From assembly GCA_905250115.1 (NCBI GenBank), contig CAJNOI010000080.1:62001-126000 (forward strand): a DNA stretch of 64,000 nucleotides, given 5' to 3'. Below are positions 52,722 to 64,000 of the stretch, one piece after another. Within the stretch, counting starts at the first letter, position 1. Each line of letters begins with the position of its first letter. Under the pieces are notes generated by a model that made no database searches, was not told the DNA's origin, and saw only the letters and a list, made by a program, of their open reading frames with translations. The DNA is from Adineta steineri (taxonomy: Eukaryota > Rotifera > Eurotatoria > Adinetida > Adinetidae). Position numbers and translations under genes: made by a program.

Positions 52722-53078
52722 CATCCGATATGTCAAAACAGCTTTTGAACTCAAACTTTGTTCATAAGTAGAGCGTACATAGACTAGAAAAAGTCTCAGA
52801 TAGATATGGGTGCAAATGGAGATATCGATTTTTTATTAGAATTTTCCTATGAAATCCCGTTTTCCACATAAAATCAAAGTTTTGACGTAAAACTTTGCCC
52901 ATATCAAGGCCTCTTTCAGAGTTTCTAGGCTGAACATTCCCTTATTGGACATATAGGGTCCCATAAGGAAATTCTAGTAAAAAGTTGATATCTAAACTTA
53001 CACTCATATCCCCTTCGAGTTTTTCTCTATTCTATATACTCCCTAGTTGAACTCAAAAGCTTTTTGACACCTCGGATG
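52722..53078. mobile_element. Nested foldback (long inverted-repeat) element
   Basis: Left arm starts CATCCGATATGTCAAAACAG; reverse-complemented right arm starts CATCCGAGGTGTCAAAAAG, and both continue CTTTTGA-CTCAA/GTTCAA. Further in, TCGATTTTTTATTAGAATTTTCC (52826-52848) pairs with GGAAATTCTAGTAAAAAGTTGA (52967-52988). A perfect 9-bp inner hairpin CAAAGTTTT-GACGT-AAAACTTTG sits at 52875-52897, and ATATGGG with neighbouring CTAGAAA occurs in both orientations, so inverted units are nested. No coding capacity. Exact ends and target duplication are unresolved. Confidence 0.75.
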
Positions 53079-53334
53079 ATTTCCTCGTTAGTTCAGACAT
53101 AGTGAATTAATTTGTTCCTTTATTTTAATTCGGATAGTTTTCGGATATCTAATGCAGTCTTTCATTTCCTCGACTAGTCAAATGACAATTACGTGTCTGA
53201 ATAATTTTCAACTCCATAATACAATTTTCTAATAATTTTAATTTTAGACTTTTTTTTCTAATTTCTATATGTTTTTAAAACGAATTGTTTATTTTAGTAG
53301 AAAAACTCTTCATTTATATTTACAATCATCAACA

Positions 53335-55572
53335 ATGTCGACATTTACTTCACGTATAAATATGGTTACAGGAAATAATGAATGGATATTTGTTGATGAT
53401 GATGATTTTGATTATAATCAAGAATTAGCACGTTCAGCATTTGCTGATATGCTCCATGATCATGAACGTAATATACAATATGAACAAGCAATTATTAAAA
53501 CTATTCAAACATTATCAAAATCTACAAAAAAAATTCATGTACTTGATATTGGTACAGGTACAGGTCTTCTATCAATGATGGCAGCGCGAGCATTTAATCA
53601 AACAATAAATTCATCTTGTTCATTACGTATAACTGCATGTGAAGTATTTCAACCAATGGCTAAAATAGCTAAAAAATGTATTGAAAAAAATGCACTTTCT
53701 CATTGTATTCGTGTTATCGATAAACGATCAACTGAACTTGATTTAGAGAATGATTTACAAGGTGATAGAATTAATATTATTGTTGCTGAAGTATTTGATA
53801 CCGAATTAATTGGTGAAGGTGCTTTACGAACATTTTCTGAAGCATGTAAACATTTAACTATAGACAATGAAAATCTTCGTATAATACCAGCACGTGCTAC
53901 AATTTATGTTCAATTAGTTCAATCATCATTTCTTCAAGAATTTCATACATTAAAAAATCTTTCAGAAACGAATCAAAAAATCAAAATTCCAGATGGTTGT
54001 CGTCATTTAGCTGGTAATACAATATTCGATTTAAATGCAAATGAAATCAAAAATTATATTCGTCCATTATCAAAACCAATACCAGTATTTGATTTTGATT
54101 TTAAATCTCTTAATGATAAAACTAATTTTACTAAAGAAAAAATTCTCGAAAATATTCAATGTGATTATGATGGACAAATTGATGCATTTGTAATGTGGTG
54201 GAATCTTGATATGGATGAACAAGGTGAAATACAATTAGGTACAATACCTAGTTGGTGTTATGATGATAAAGAAAAAGAACAAAATGTTCAATGGAGAGAA
54301 CATTGGATACATGCCATTTATTATCCACAACAACCAAAAATTGTTAAAGCAAAAGATCAGGTAGATATATTATTTGACTCTTGTTGAATTTCTCTCACCT
54401 AAACTTTCATAAGAAATATTACAAATAACAGGTGAATAAGCCTCTTAGTATAATCTAGCATAGAAAAAAAGGTTTTTTTTATAGAAAGATTCTCTAAATA
54501 GTCTCGATTATCTTCTGACATGCGATACCATTGATTGGCCCAAGAAACACAACTTTTTTATTTTTAGGTATCATTATATTGTTTTCATGATGAATATAGT
54601 TTATATTTCGATGTTGGTATATCACCATTTCCACCTAAATCATTTACACCAGCATTTCTTAGTCGTTCAGCTGTAGCTGGATTTAATAATGATAAACGTC
54701 GTAATAAATATATTCAAGCACTTGAAAAATCTTTTTCAAATCCATCTATAAATCGTTGTTTATATATTGGTGATGGTCTTTTACTACCATTACTTATACT
54801 TGAGATGTATCCAAATATCGAATTAATTATTTTACAATCATCAAATATTCATTTAGCTCATACGTTAGAAAAAATACTTACAAATTCATCAAAACAATTA
54901 AATTATCGAATTATTCCATCATTAGATAAAGAAAATATAGATTTTCAAACAATTGATATGATTCTATCTGAACCATTTTTTACTAAATCAATTTTACCAT
55001 GGGATAATCTTCATTTCTATTATCTTATACAACAATATCATCATTCGAATATAAAATTATTTCCATCAAAAGCTCGTATACGTTGTATAGCATTAGAATT
55101 TGATAATTTATATAAAATTCGTTCACCAGTTAACCAATGTTGTCAATTTGATTTAACACCATTTGATGAACAAATTCTTCAAGCATCATTAAATGTTGAT
55201 GCAACAATTGAACCACAATCATTATTTGAATATTCATCAAAGAAACCAACACTTTCATCAATCATTGATCTGATTGAAATTGATTTAGAGAAAATTTCTC
55301 AGAAAAATAAAATTGAAACGATTAATTTAGATATTCCATTTAATGTTGATGGTATTTGTAATGGTATTGCATTTTGGATTGATTATCAATTAGAAGATAA
55401 TATATGGTTAACAACTGGTATTGAAAATGAAAATGATTCTTGGGCTAATTATTCAAAACAAGGTGTTCATCTTCTATTAAAACCAATTGAAATAAAATCA
55501 GGCATGAAATTATCAATTAATGCAGCTTTTGATTTTCAAAAAGGACAATTTAGTTTTAATATTATTTCTTAA
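53335..55572 (+). CDS. PRMT7: PRMT7, protein arginine N-methyltransferase 7
   Basis: Type III arginine methyltransferase that makes monomethylarginine on histones and RNA-binding proteins. Exon 1 (53335-54360) and exon 2 (54568-55572) give about 676 residues (human 692). The start at 53335 was chosen because MSTFTSRINMVTG aligns with the human N-terminus; an in-frame ATG at 53269 would add 22 residues. The first methyltransferase module has LDIGTGTGLLSMMAARAF (SAM-binding motif I), the ARSAFADMLHDHERN helix, AEVFDTELIGEGAL with the double-Glu loop, and MQWREHW-like VQWREHWIHAIYY. The second, degenerate module keeps YIQALEKS, EPFFTKSILPWDNLHFYYL and IRSPVNQC. The tandem-module layout is specific to PRMT7. 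Confidence 0.95.
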
Positions 55573-58483
55573 AAGAAAGATATATACTTTTTTCATATTC
55601 CGTTTTGTTTGTTATTGTTTAATATAAAGTTTAACAAAAAAATTGATTAACACATAAATCAATCTAACATCTGGATATTATCTCATGTCTATTCTCTATG
55701 TAACATATATATATATATTTCAATGATGCATTTATGTTTCCAATAATGTGGGATAAATTCCTCACTATTAGATAGTATGCATACTCATCTAATTATCCGA
55801 GAAGAAAAAAATTTCGATTGACGAGATATTTCCGCAAAGAAATTATTAATTAATCATTCAGGTTTTTATTTTTAACATATACAAATAAATCATAGATTGC
55901 ACATTAATATTAATTAGAAGAAAAAAAATTCTTTGAATTAAAAGCTGAGAATTGAATGTTATTTATAAACAATTATTTTTTTTTCCATGACAATCTATTT
56001 GTTGTCATATCAAGTGATACTTTGCGTTTTGCACTTCTGTCTAATATAGAGTATCACTACTCATAACACCAGGTTTGCTTCATCACGACACCATCAAGGT
56101 AAAATGCTAGTATTCATACTGCTGTTGCTACTGCCGCCGCTTGCTGCCTTCTGTTGTTTCTCCCAATGTCTCACATCGATCCGACCGTCAACTTTTGCTT
56201 CATTCATCTGTTCTTCTCTTTCGCATCAACCAGCATATACTCTCCACACGCACACATCTATTCATTTTTATATTCCTACACACATACACTCACATCTACC
56301 TGAGTCGAGAACATGGATAGACAAAAGAGAAAAGCTGACGCCGTATGCTCGCTTACAGTTAGTCTGTCGACCATTGCTTTAGGAAGCATCCGACAGGATG
56401 ATAATAGCCGTTCACTTTTTTCATTTATATATTCGTTTGCTTATACTCTCTCTCGCCCATCATATATTTATTCATTCACTCACTCACTCATTCGTTCGCT
56501 CCTTCGTCCGTCCATATAGTACAACGAATGGGCGAAATAAATGCAATTGCTTTTTTAGTATGTATGTGTGCGTGCTTTTGCTTATAGTCTTTCGAACGAA
56601 CAAACGTGTTCTTTTGCTTGACAGCATGCATCTCACTTGGAAGGAGTAGTAGTCGTTGTAGACGAAGTAGTAGCGGTGGTGGTAGTCGTAGTAGCAATAA
56701 CAGTAGCAATCTGTAAGATGGGCGAACGCACGAAAAGAGTAATAAAAGGGAGAGAAGAAAAAAAGAATGCATTTGGCAAGCAACCAAAGCTAGCAATAAC
56801 AACCTTCATTTTCTTTAAAGAATATCAAATGCATATCTTCACAAGCAAATATATATATTTTGTTATATAAAGTCAACTAGAACATTATTATAATGCAAAC
56901 GAATAGTAAAGTAATTTAATATTTAATTAGAAATAGGTAATATTAGTTCTTATAGTTTTTTTTAGTTATTTAGAAATAATGAAAACGAACATATATTTTT
57001 AATTATATTTATCATTATTAAAGATTGAATATCGAAAATTTTTTAAATAACTATAGAAATTTGTCATCAGATTAAGAAAAAGAAAGTTTTTTTTTCTCCA
57101 CCTCTTCTAGCACTAAGCAACAGGCTATCTACGATAACGAGGGAATAGAAATCGAAAGAAAATGAGGAAAAAAAGGAGAAGAAAAGAAAGAGAACGGTCA
57201 AAATAGAGAAGGTGACACTATGTACTAGTAATCGTTTTTGTTTGTTGTTGATATTCTCCGTATTGTCATTATTCGTTTCTATATATGTCCAGACTTACAT
57301 ATATATATATGATTAGGTTATCAGAAAAAGTTATATCGTATAAATATAGCAATTAGAACATTTTTTTTCTGTCTATTCTATACGACATTGTCACTTGTCT
57401 TATATTGATTTCTTGACTTTTTTCAATTGTACTGTAATCGTTGACATTTGTCTTTCTAATCCTATATCATGTGTACACCACCCCATAGCAGTCAATATGT
57501 TTCCGGAATATATATATAGAAGAAAAAAAAAAGATATACTGGCTACCCAAGCCCATTACTAGACTTTGTAATTATTTTCTTTTTAATATAGTCGGCAACA
57601 TTGCTACAAGTATAGCCCTTCTTCATCATCAACCTCTATGTAACATTAGGCAAAAGTACTTGCATTTACACTGGCGGCGTCTATAGCTGACTGGCGTATA
57701 TGTCCTTGCTTGTGCGTGTATACGCCTACCCTTCCTTAACTGTAAAAAAGAAGAACAGACAAGAAATCGACGACTTTGCTTTCCGTCAAAGCAAAACTGC
57801 AATGGTTGTTGGGTGCATCAAAACGTATTGCAAACCAACCTTGGTGGATACTCTAAACGTGCTGCTCATTGGGTGTCACATATAGTAATGAAAAAGAAAA
57901 AAAGAGAGAAGAAAACAGATACAGACAACTACAAAGATATGTATTTAGTTATTATTTATTTGAAATGTCGAAAAAATATATTTGCGAATGAGCAGACATA
58001 AATAAGGTAAGTTGTTTTTCATTGAGAAAGCTATCTATTGAATAAAGAATAGAAAATATATATTCATTGAAAATCAACTACTATTCTTATTTATTTAAAC
58101 ATAAACGATTGTATACTTTGCATTTATTTTTTCTATAGTTTTCATTATAGAGAAAGGTGATTCGAACTATATAGATTCTTCTGCTACTGCATTTTGCCTT
58201 GTCGTTTAGTCTGCCTGCACCAGCTCGACGCACATATATGCACATGCGTCTATTCTTCTCTTTTCTCCTTCTTCGACAAGGCAGACAGCAGAAGCATACA
58301 CGCGGCATACGCACACACACACATAAGCATAGTGATCATATCGGAAGACAGAGAGAGAGAGAGAGAGTGAGAGAGAAAGAAGGCAACCGCGTCGGCGGTC
58401 AACTCTATTTCGCTCTTGTCACTCCGATATAATATACTTCGTATATTTGTAGATTAGATAGACAACTATATACTTTCAGCAAG
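55573..58483. other. 2.9-kb non-coding block upstream of the zinc-finger gene
   Basis: No conserved coding exon recognised. Two sub-blocks are less AT-rich than usual: 56100-56720 and 57580-57880. Simple sequence includes CA/CT tracts and a GA run (58350-58368). ORFs here (e.g. 56104-56382 plus, 56484-56802 minus, 58087-58320 minus) overlap on several frames and look low-complexity. Likely promoter or 5'UTR sequence of the zinc-finger gene (inference). Confidence 0.5.
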
Positions 58484-61400
58484 ATGATGATGGACACTAC
58501 CGTCGATACTGACGGTACGGCGTTCATTTGTCCTGAATGCAATTTTAATGGTAAAAGCTTACCAGAATTAATTAGCCATCTAGATGAAGCACACAGTGAA
58601 GGTTTGTTTATTTTTCAATTTTTTTATCTATTAAAATCTTCTTATTTATGTATTTATATAGAAACTGCAAGTAGAAGCGAAGCACCACCAAAAAATCTTT
58701 CATCAACAGTACAACCAGAAAAACGATCGAGACGCAAACCAGCTTTTAGTCATCAAGTAATATTTTTTTCAAAAAAATTTTCCATATAAAATTTTCTTTT
58801 TTAAAGATTATTTCTCAAGCATCTCGACCATCACCCGTTATATTCAATCAACAAATTCAATCAAGTATTGAATCAGGTATACATCTGATTAGAATCTGAT
58901 TGTTTATTTGGATTTTTTTAAATAGATTCAAATGAACTATGGAATCGTATTTCACCATCGGATAGAAATGAACCATCAATCTTTCATTCCCATATTACAG
59001 ATGATTCATCAATATCAATAATTAGTGATGAAAATACAAATATAAATATAAATTCGAAACATTTACCAAACTCAATGTGTGTCACTAAACGTAATCCAAA
59101 TGTACTTCATTCAATTCTTAGTCAACAACGACCCATAGCACCAAAAAATGGTTCACCAACATCAACAAAAAGTAAATAAAAACGAAAAAATGACTTCATT
59201 CTATTTTCATTCTATTATTATTAGTAACACCAATATCATCACCAACTACAGATAACAATTCATTTTATTCACCTATACATTCATCTATACAACCATATAG
59301 AAAAAATTTTCAATGTCGAATGTGTCATTTAACTTATAAAGTAATTTCTTTCAATGATATTTATTTTAATTTATTGTTTTATTTTAGAATTTTCATGATT
59401 GTACAGCACATATACGTAAAAAACATGAAATAAGTCATGCACAAGCTGGACGATATGTTGAAAAACTTGATACAGATGCAACATTACCGCCATCAGCAAC
59501 AGGAAATTATAAATTTCGTGTTAAAGGTAAATCATTACCGCCACAACAAATAAATTTTCCATCAACAATTAAACGAACTTCATTGACATCTAATATGAAT
59601 AATGTATATCAATGTAATTATTGTTCATTTACAAGTAATTATCCTCATGAAATAAATAAACATCAACGTATAATACATCCAAATTATCCTCCACATATAT
59701 TTCCACAAGAATATCTTAATGAAGATAATGAAATAAATAATAATAATAATAGTTATAATGATGATGATGATAATAATGATGATGAAGAAGAAGGTATATC
59801 AACACTTTTAATTGATCCAATACGAGCTTTTGGAGAAGTTATTGATACAATTGAAAATGACAATGAATGTCGTGATGAAGAAATTTTGATAGAACATGAT
59901 ATTGATGATGATGAAGAAGATGCGTAAGAATTTAATAGAATTTCTTTTATTTATATTCTCTTTTTGTTTTTCTAAATAAGTCTTTGGAAATATCAGCAAG
60001 AAATAAATGATTTATCCGAATCAGATATGTTTACAAATAATAATCATTCAAATTATTCATTATCGAAATCATTTAAAAAATTTCGTTGTCCACATTGTGA
60101 ACATTCGTATGTTACTTTTACATGTTTGATTTTTATTTCTATTCTTAAATTTTTAGAGCACCAACATTAACGAAACTTAAACTTCATGTTGCAACACATA
60201 TTAATATTAAACCATTTATGTGTTCAATATGTGGATGGAGAGCAAATCTTCGATGGTATATTCAGGTATGTAAATATTGCATACTTCTTAACAACTAGCT
60301 TTCTTTCGGTAGTACTCATTTCACATATACTGGACGAACCGATGAATGTAGTGATTAGTTTAGTCGTTAGAATATGAACGCTCTCCTCAAGCGCTTGATT
60401 GATAGTGTTATGTTCGAACTAGTAGATCATCTGAATTTCGGTAGTTTGGCTTTAGGCGAAGTATATGTATACAAGAGAAATTTCAATGAATATTTATTAT
60501 ATTAAATATAATAGTCAAACCTTTCAATAGAGAACACCTATGTAACTGTCTAAAAGCATTCATTATAGGAAGGTTAACGTTTTGCGACGAATCAAACGCA
60601 TTTTTTTTAATATTTTGAAGGTTATTAATAAATCAGATTTTTAACAAGCGTTCACTGATATTTCTTATTTGATGTCCCTTAAATGATTAAAATCTAGAAT
60701 GCTCTTCATAATATGAAAGCACTAATATTGCTGAAATTTCTCTATGAAAAAATGATTTCAATTAAATAATAAAGAAAAAGTGAAGAGATTGTGTGAATTT
60801 ATTTCTATTTGATAGTGTCATGCAAGAAAACGTCATTCAAATATGAATTTTGAAGTCTTACAATTATCTCATGAAGAAGCTGAACAAACAATAAATGCTT
60901 ATATGAAAGAACGAGGTCTTGATATAAAATTAAATGGTAATCAAGAATCAAAACGTTATTATCAATGTTCATCATGTCAATTTCGTGCAACACATCCAAA
61001 ATTTCTTGAACAACATATAACTATTAATCATCCAAATAAATCCTATACAAAAATGATTCCTAATAATAAAAAACATCAAATCAATAAACTTAATTCTTTA
61101 ATACAACAAACAAATGGTCATACTATAAAATCTACACATATTAATGAACAACATAATGATGATAAACTTTATTCGAAATTTATGATAAAATCTTCAATAA
61201 AAAAATCAAATGGTGGTGGTGATTATCATCATGATGATAAACAATCATCATCATCATCATCTCAAGCACTTTATAATCGTTCAAGTTTAATACAATCCGA
61301 TGGAACTGTTATTTTACCTGATCCATCACAAATTGTTTATCCAAATTTTTCTACACATGCAAATTTTAATTCCAATCGTTTATTTTATTGTGCATTATGT

Positions 61401-63958
61401 TATCGTGGTTATCGTTGGCGTTATGATGTTAAACGTCATCATAAAACAATGCATGAAACACCTGAAGATGAAGCTGCTATGGGCTTATCAATGAGTCCAA
61501 AATCAATAAAACGTCGTAATAAAGAATTTAATCGAAATTTTCGATATTTAGAATATGTACCACAGTTAGATGGTCTTATACCAGCATCAATGTCAAGTGT
61601 AAATAATAATCATATATCATCATTTAAACATGAAAATGGTTTAGATGATGAACATACATTTGAAGAACATATAACTGATGATGATGAAAGTCAAGATGAT
61701 GATATTAAATTAAGTATTGCCGATGCACGGACAGTTGATATAACTGAAGATGAAGCAGCAGCATTATTAATGATTGAACCACAAAAATCTGATCAAAGTT
61801 CAATACTTGTTACTGATCATGTTGATGATTCAATAATTATATTTGAAGATGATCGTTTAAAAACAAATGAAATATGTAAAACATCAAATCGTACATCAAC
61901 TGGTTTTAAACCATATCGTTGTCCATATTGTTTTTATCGAACAAATTGGCGTACAGATTCATTACGACATATACGTGCACGACATAAAATTGAACCAACA
62001 CAAGATGGATATTATGAAATGACATCGGATGATGCTGAAAATACTTATGCGGAATATGAACGTACATTTGGTTTTGTTGTTTCAAAAAAAGTTTTGGGAC
62101 GTTTTACGGATTTTCGTCATATTGAATGGCAAGATTTACAAAAATCAATATGGGAAAAAATTAAAGATAAACAAGGTTATGAACAAATTATTTATGATCG
62201 TCTTCGACCTGATAATTATTCTGATGTATCAAAAAATATGTCACCTGCACCATTACAAACAATTGTAACAACACCAACATTAAATAAAACACCATCATCA
62301 TTATCTGTAATAAAACCGAAACGAATGTTTACTTGTATGGAATGTGCATTTCGTTCACATAAACTTGTAGAATTAGATAAACATAATTGTACACAAATTC
62401 AAAAAGTAAAATTTTTTCTTCTTATTATTTAAAAATTGAATTATTTTTATTTAGTTTAAAAATGAAAAACCTCATGGAAAATGTCTTATTACACTTTATG
62501 AATGTACGAAATGTTCATATCGAACAATATATAAAAATTATGCAAGAAAACATATTTATTTACATCGATTTAAAAATAATAATAATCTAAAAATATTTTA
62601 TTATTGCTCATTTTGTGGATATAATCATCAACAACGAAATATTATTACTGTACATATTGCTAAACATCATCCAATGATAAATACATTAACAACTACAATT
62701 TCTTGTCAAGTATGTGTAAATATTATAAAATCTAATCACAAAGTATTTACTTAGTAAAGAAATTAACTGATAAGAATAAGTACAATTGAAATAATGATAC
62801 TCAATTGTATTTCGATCTAATAATAAATAGGAAAAAATCCGAATAACTCACGAATGCAGAGCGATAACGAAGTGTGGCTTTCACTACGACATAGAAGAGA
62901 CTTTGACGCACATATTTAAGTAAGATTAAAAACCCTACTGAGTCAGTTTTTGACTTCCTTCCGTAGTCGATAATATCCAATGCTCATACGAAGTATTAAG
63001 TTTTAAAAAGATTCCGTTTATAGGTTAAATCATCGGCCTCAAAGGGTTAATATAGTCAATCTAGAGAATGTAATCAAAATCGGTTCTATAAGGGTATTCC
63101 AGATCGTTATCAAATAATACTTTCGCCAATGGTGAAACTTTATTGTAATTTCGCCAATTGAATTTTATTGATTTAAAAATAAATATGTTTTTAGTATAAT
63201 TGTGATGCCGATTTTACAATAAAACAAGTTAGTTTATATCGATCATTTATTGAACGTCAATTAACTAATTATCAATTAAATAAATCTCGAGTTTTCTATT
63301 GTACGACTTGTCCACATGTATCAACATCAATATTAGAACATAATCATCATCAATTATGTCATGAAGAAAATCCAATAAATATTTATAAATGTTCATATTG
63401 TTCATTTGCATCGAATTCTTTATTATATACAGTAAATAAGAAATTTCTATTATTGTTTTGTGTATTAATTTGAAATTATTTTAGCATCAACATAATTTAT
63501 TGCATTCAAAAACAAGTCGATTATTATCATTATATACAGATACAAAAAATTTAAAAGATCTTTGTGAGTAGTTTTTATTTTTCCAAATAGAAATATTTTT
63601 ATTTGATATATTTTATAGCTGCTTCGATGATTTTTAAAGAAACTCTTGGTAAAAATCGTCGTTATCATTGTCCATTTTGCAGAAAATTTTCTTCAAGTAC
63701 TTCATCAGTCGTACTTTACCATATTAAAGTATATAATTTCTCTTTTTTATTTTAATTATTTAATTAATTTCTATTATTTTAGAATATTCATACTGGGAAC
63801 AGTAACCAACTTAATGATAGTTTAATGATCGGCTCGGATATGGCCAAAGAAATACTTGCATTAGGAAGTAATTATTATAAATGAGAATTTTTGTCTTGAT
63901 TTATTTTTAAATATATTTAGAGACGGTGAATGATGATCAACAGATGGATATTAGTTGA
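58484..63958 (+). CDS. Large multi-C2H2 zinc-finger protein
   Basis: Predicted nuclear DNA- or RNA-binding regulator of about 1,270 residues in roughly 15 exons, from MMMDTTVDTDGTAFICPECN to QQMDIS (stop 63956-63958). I count about 14 C2H2-like fingers, in order: FICPEC, FQCRMC, YQCNYC, FRCPHC, FMCSIC, YQCSSC, FYCALC, YRCPYC, FTCMEC, YECTKC, YYCSFC, FYCTTC, YKCSYC and YHCPFC. The ninth lacks a clear second His. Fingers are widely spaced, without TGEKP linkers, and separated by acidic (DDDDNNDDEEE), Ser- and Asn-rich stretches, a pattern of ZNF462/REST-like proteins more than KRAB-type arrays. Introns of about 550 bp (60267-60815) and 490 bp (62710-63194) interrupt it. No named orthologue is claimed. 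Confidence 0.86.
60267..60815 (+). other. Long intron of the zinc-finger gene
   Basis: Bounded by ATTCAG|GTATGT and TTGATAG|TGTCATGC inside finger 5; the frame continues (WYIQCHARKRH). No exon seen inside. The sequence is of mixed composition; an insertion is possible but no terminal repeats were found. Confidence 0.6.
62710..63194 (+). other. Long intron with possible piggyBac-like terminus
   Basis: Between TCTTGTCAA|GTATGT and TTTTTAG|TATAATTG, frame preserved (SCQYNCDADF). It contains GGCCTCAAAGGGTTAA (63035-63050), which read on the minus strand is TTAACCCTTTGAGGCC, resembling piggyBac-type ends beside a TTAA target. No matching partner end was found. Confidence 0.4.
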
Positions 63959-64000
63959 TTATTCTCCAGGAGAATGTTGCTCAAATATGTTCATTCGAAC

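Larger units (their letters stand above)
52215..53334. other. PEX10-PRMT7 intergenic region carrying two mobile-element-like insertions
   Basis: 1.1 kb. 52215-52487 is AT-rich PEX10 3' flank; 52488-52691 is the hAT-type MITE with its target duplication; 52722-53078 is a foldback element; the rest is PRMT7 upstream sequence with TTTTAG at 53243-53248. Confidence 0.7.

Noticed and set aside
53269..53334. Upstream in-frame Met giving PRMT7 a 22-residue basic extension, suggestive of a mitochondrial presequence
   Set aside because: The conserved family N-terminus aligns with the Met at 53335; nothing supports use of the upstream one.
56484..56802. Overlapping 99- and 104-codon minus-strand ORFs
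   Set aside because: Low-complexity Leu/Tyr-rich translation of CTA/CTG-like tracts in two frames at once; no family resemblance.
60400..60420. GTTCGAACT, considered as a tRNA T-loop
   Set aside because: No acceptor stem, D-arm or anticodon arm can be formed around it. No tRNA found elsewhere either.

Overview
The window is metazoan nuclear DNA: AT-rich, gene-dense, with very short GT-AG introns (mostly 50-70 nt; histone introns 68-69 nt) interrupting conserved animal genes. The gene set (SARAF, OSTM1, CLPTM1, DLC1-type and FilGAP-type RhoGAPs, a lamin-like intermediate filament, PEX10, PRMT7), the AT-ended codons, and a core-histone cluster without H2A or H1 fit a bdelloid rotifer best. That taxonomic call is inference; another small invertebrate is not excluded. 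All coding calls rest on reading translated exons and splice junctions by eye.

Layout. 1-4915: two minus-strand genes, an eIF4E that runs off the left edge and a PH-RhoGAP-coiled-coil protein, the latter divergent from SARAF (5114-6502). 7447-10467: a histone cluster, H4(-), H3(+), H2B(-), each with one intron and a 3' histone stem-loop. 10812-17108: OSTM1(-), CLPTM1(+), RPS15A(+). 17109-27100: a 4-kb non-coding block and a DLC1/STARD13-like RhoGAP-START gene with a 2.3-kb intron. 27683-32679: a small MGxC protein and a cytoplasmic intermediate filament, both minus. 35846-46626: a type I membrane protein, a PB1-like/SAMD3-like protein, an atypical GPCR and a 76-residue ORF, all plus. 48016-55572: COPE, OSGEP, PEX10 and PRMT7 in tandem. 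58484-63958: a large C2H2 zinc-finger gene of about 15 exons.

The genes form no single pathway; this looks like an ordinary euchromatic neighbourhood with housekeeping genes packed closely. Genes likely to be developmentally regulated (DLC1-like, filament, zinc finger) are flanked or interrupted by 2-4 kb blocks rich in microsatellites. No tRNA, rRNA, CRISPR array, retroelement or transposase ORF was recognised.

The most notable non-genic signals are these: a 188-bp hAT-type MITE with 14/16 matching termini and an 8-bp target duplication (52488-52691), directly beside a ~357-bp nested foldback element; a dispersed repeat present in introns of two genes whose edge coincides with a 5' splice site; a 49-bp palindrome between 7-bp direct repeats; and the histone cluster itself, including an H3 that mixes H3.1/H3.2 and H3.3 residues and carries Y41F and V35I.
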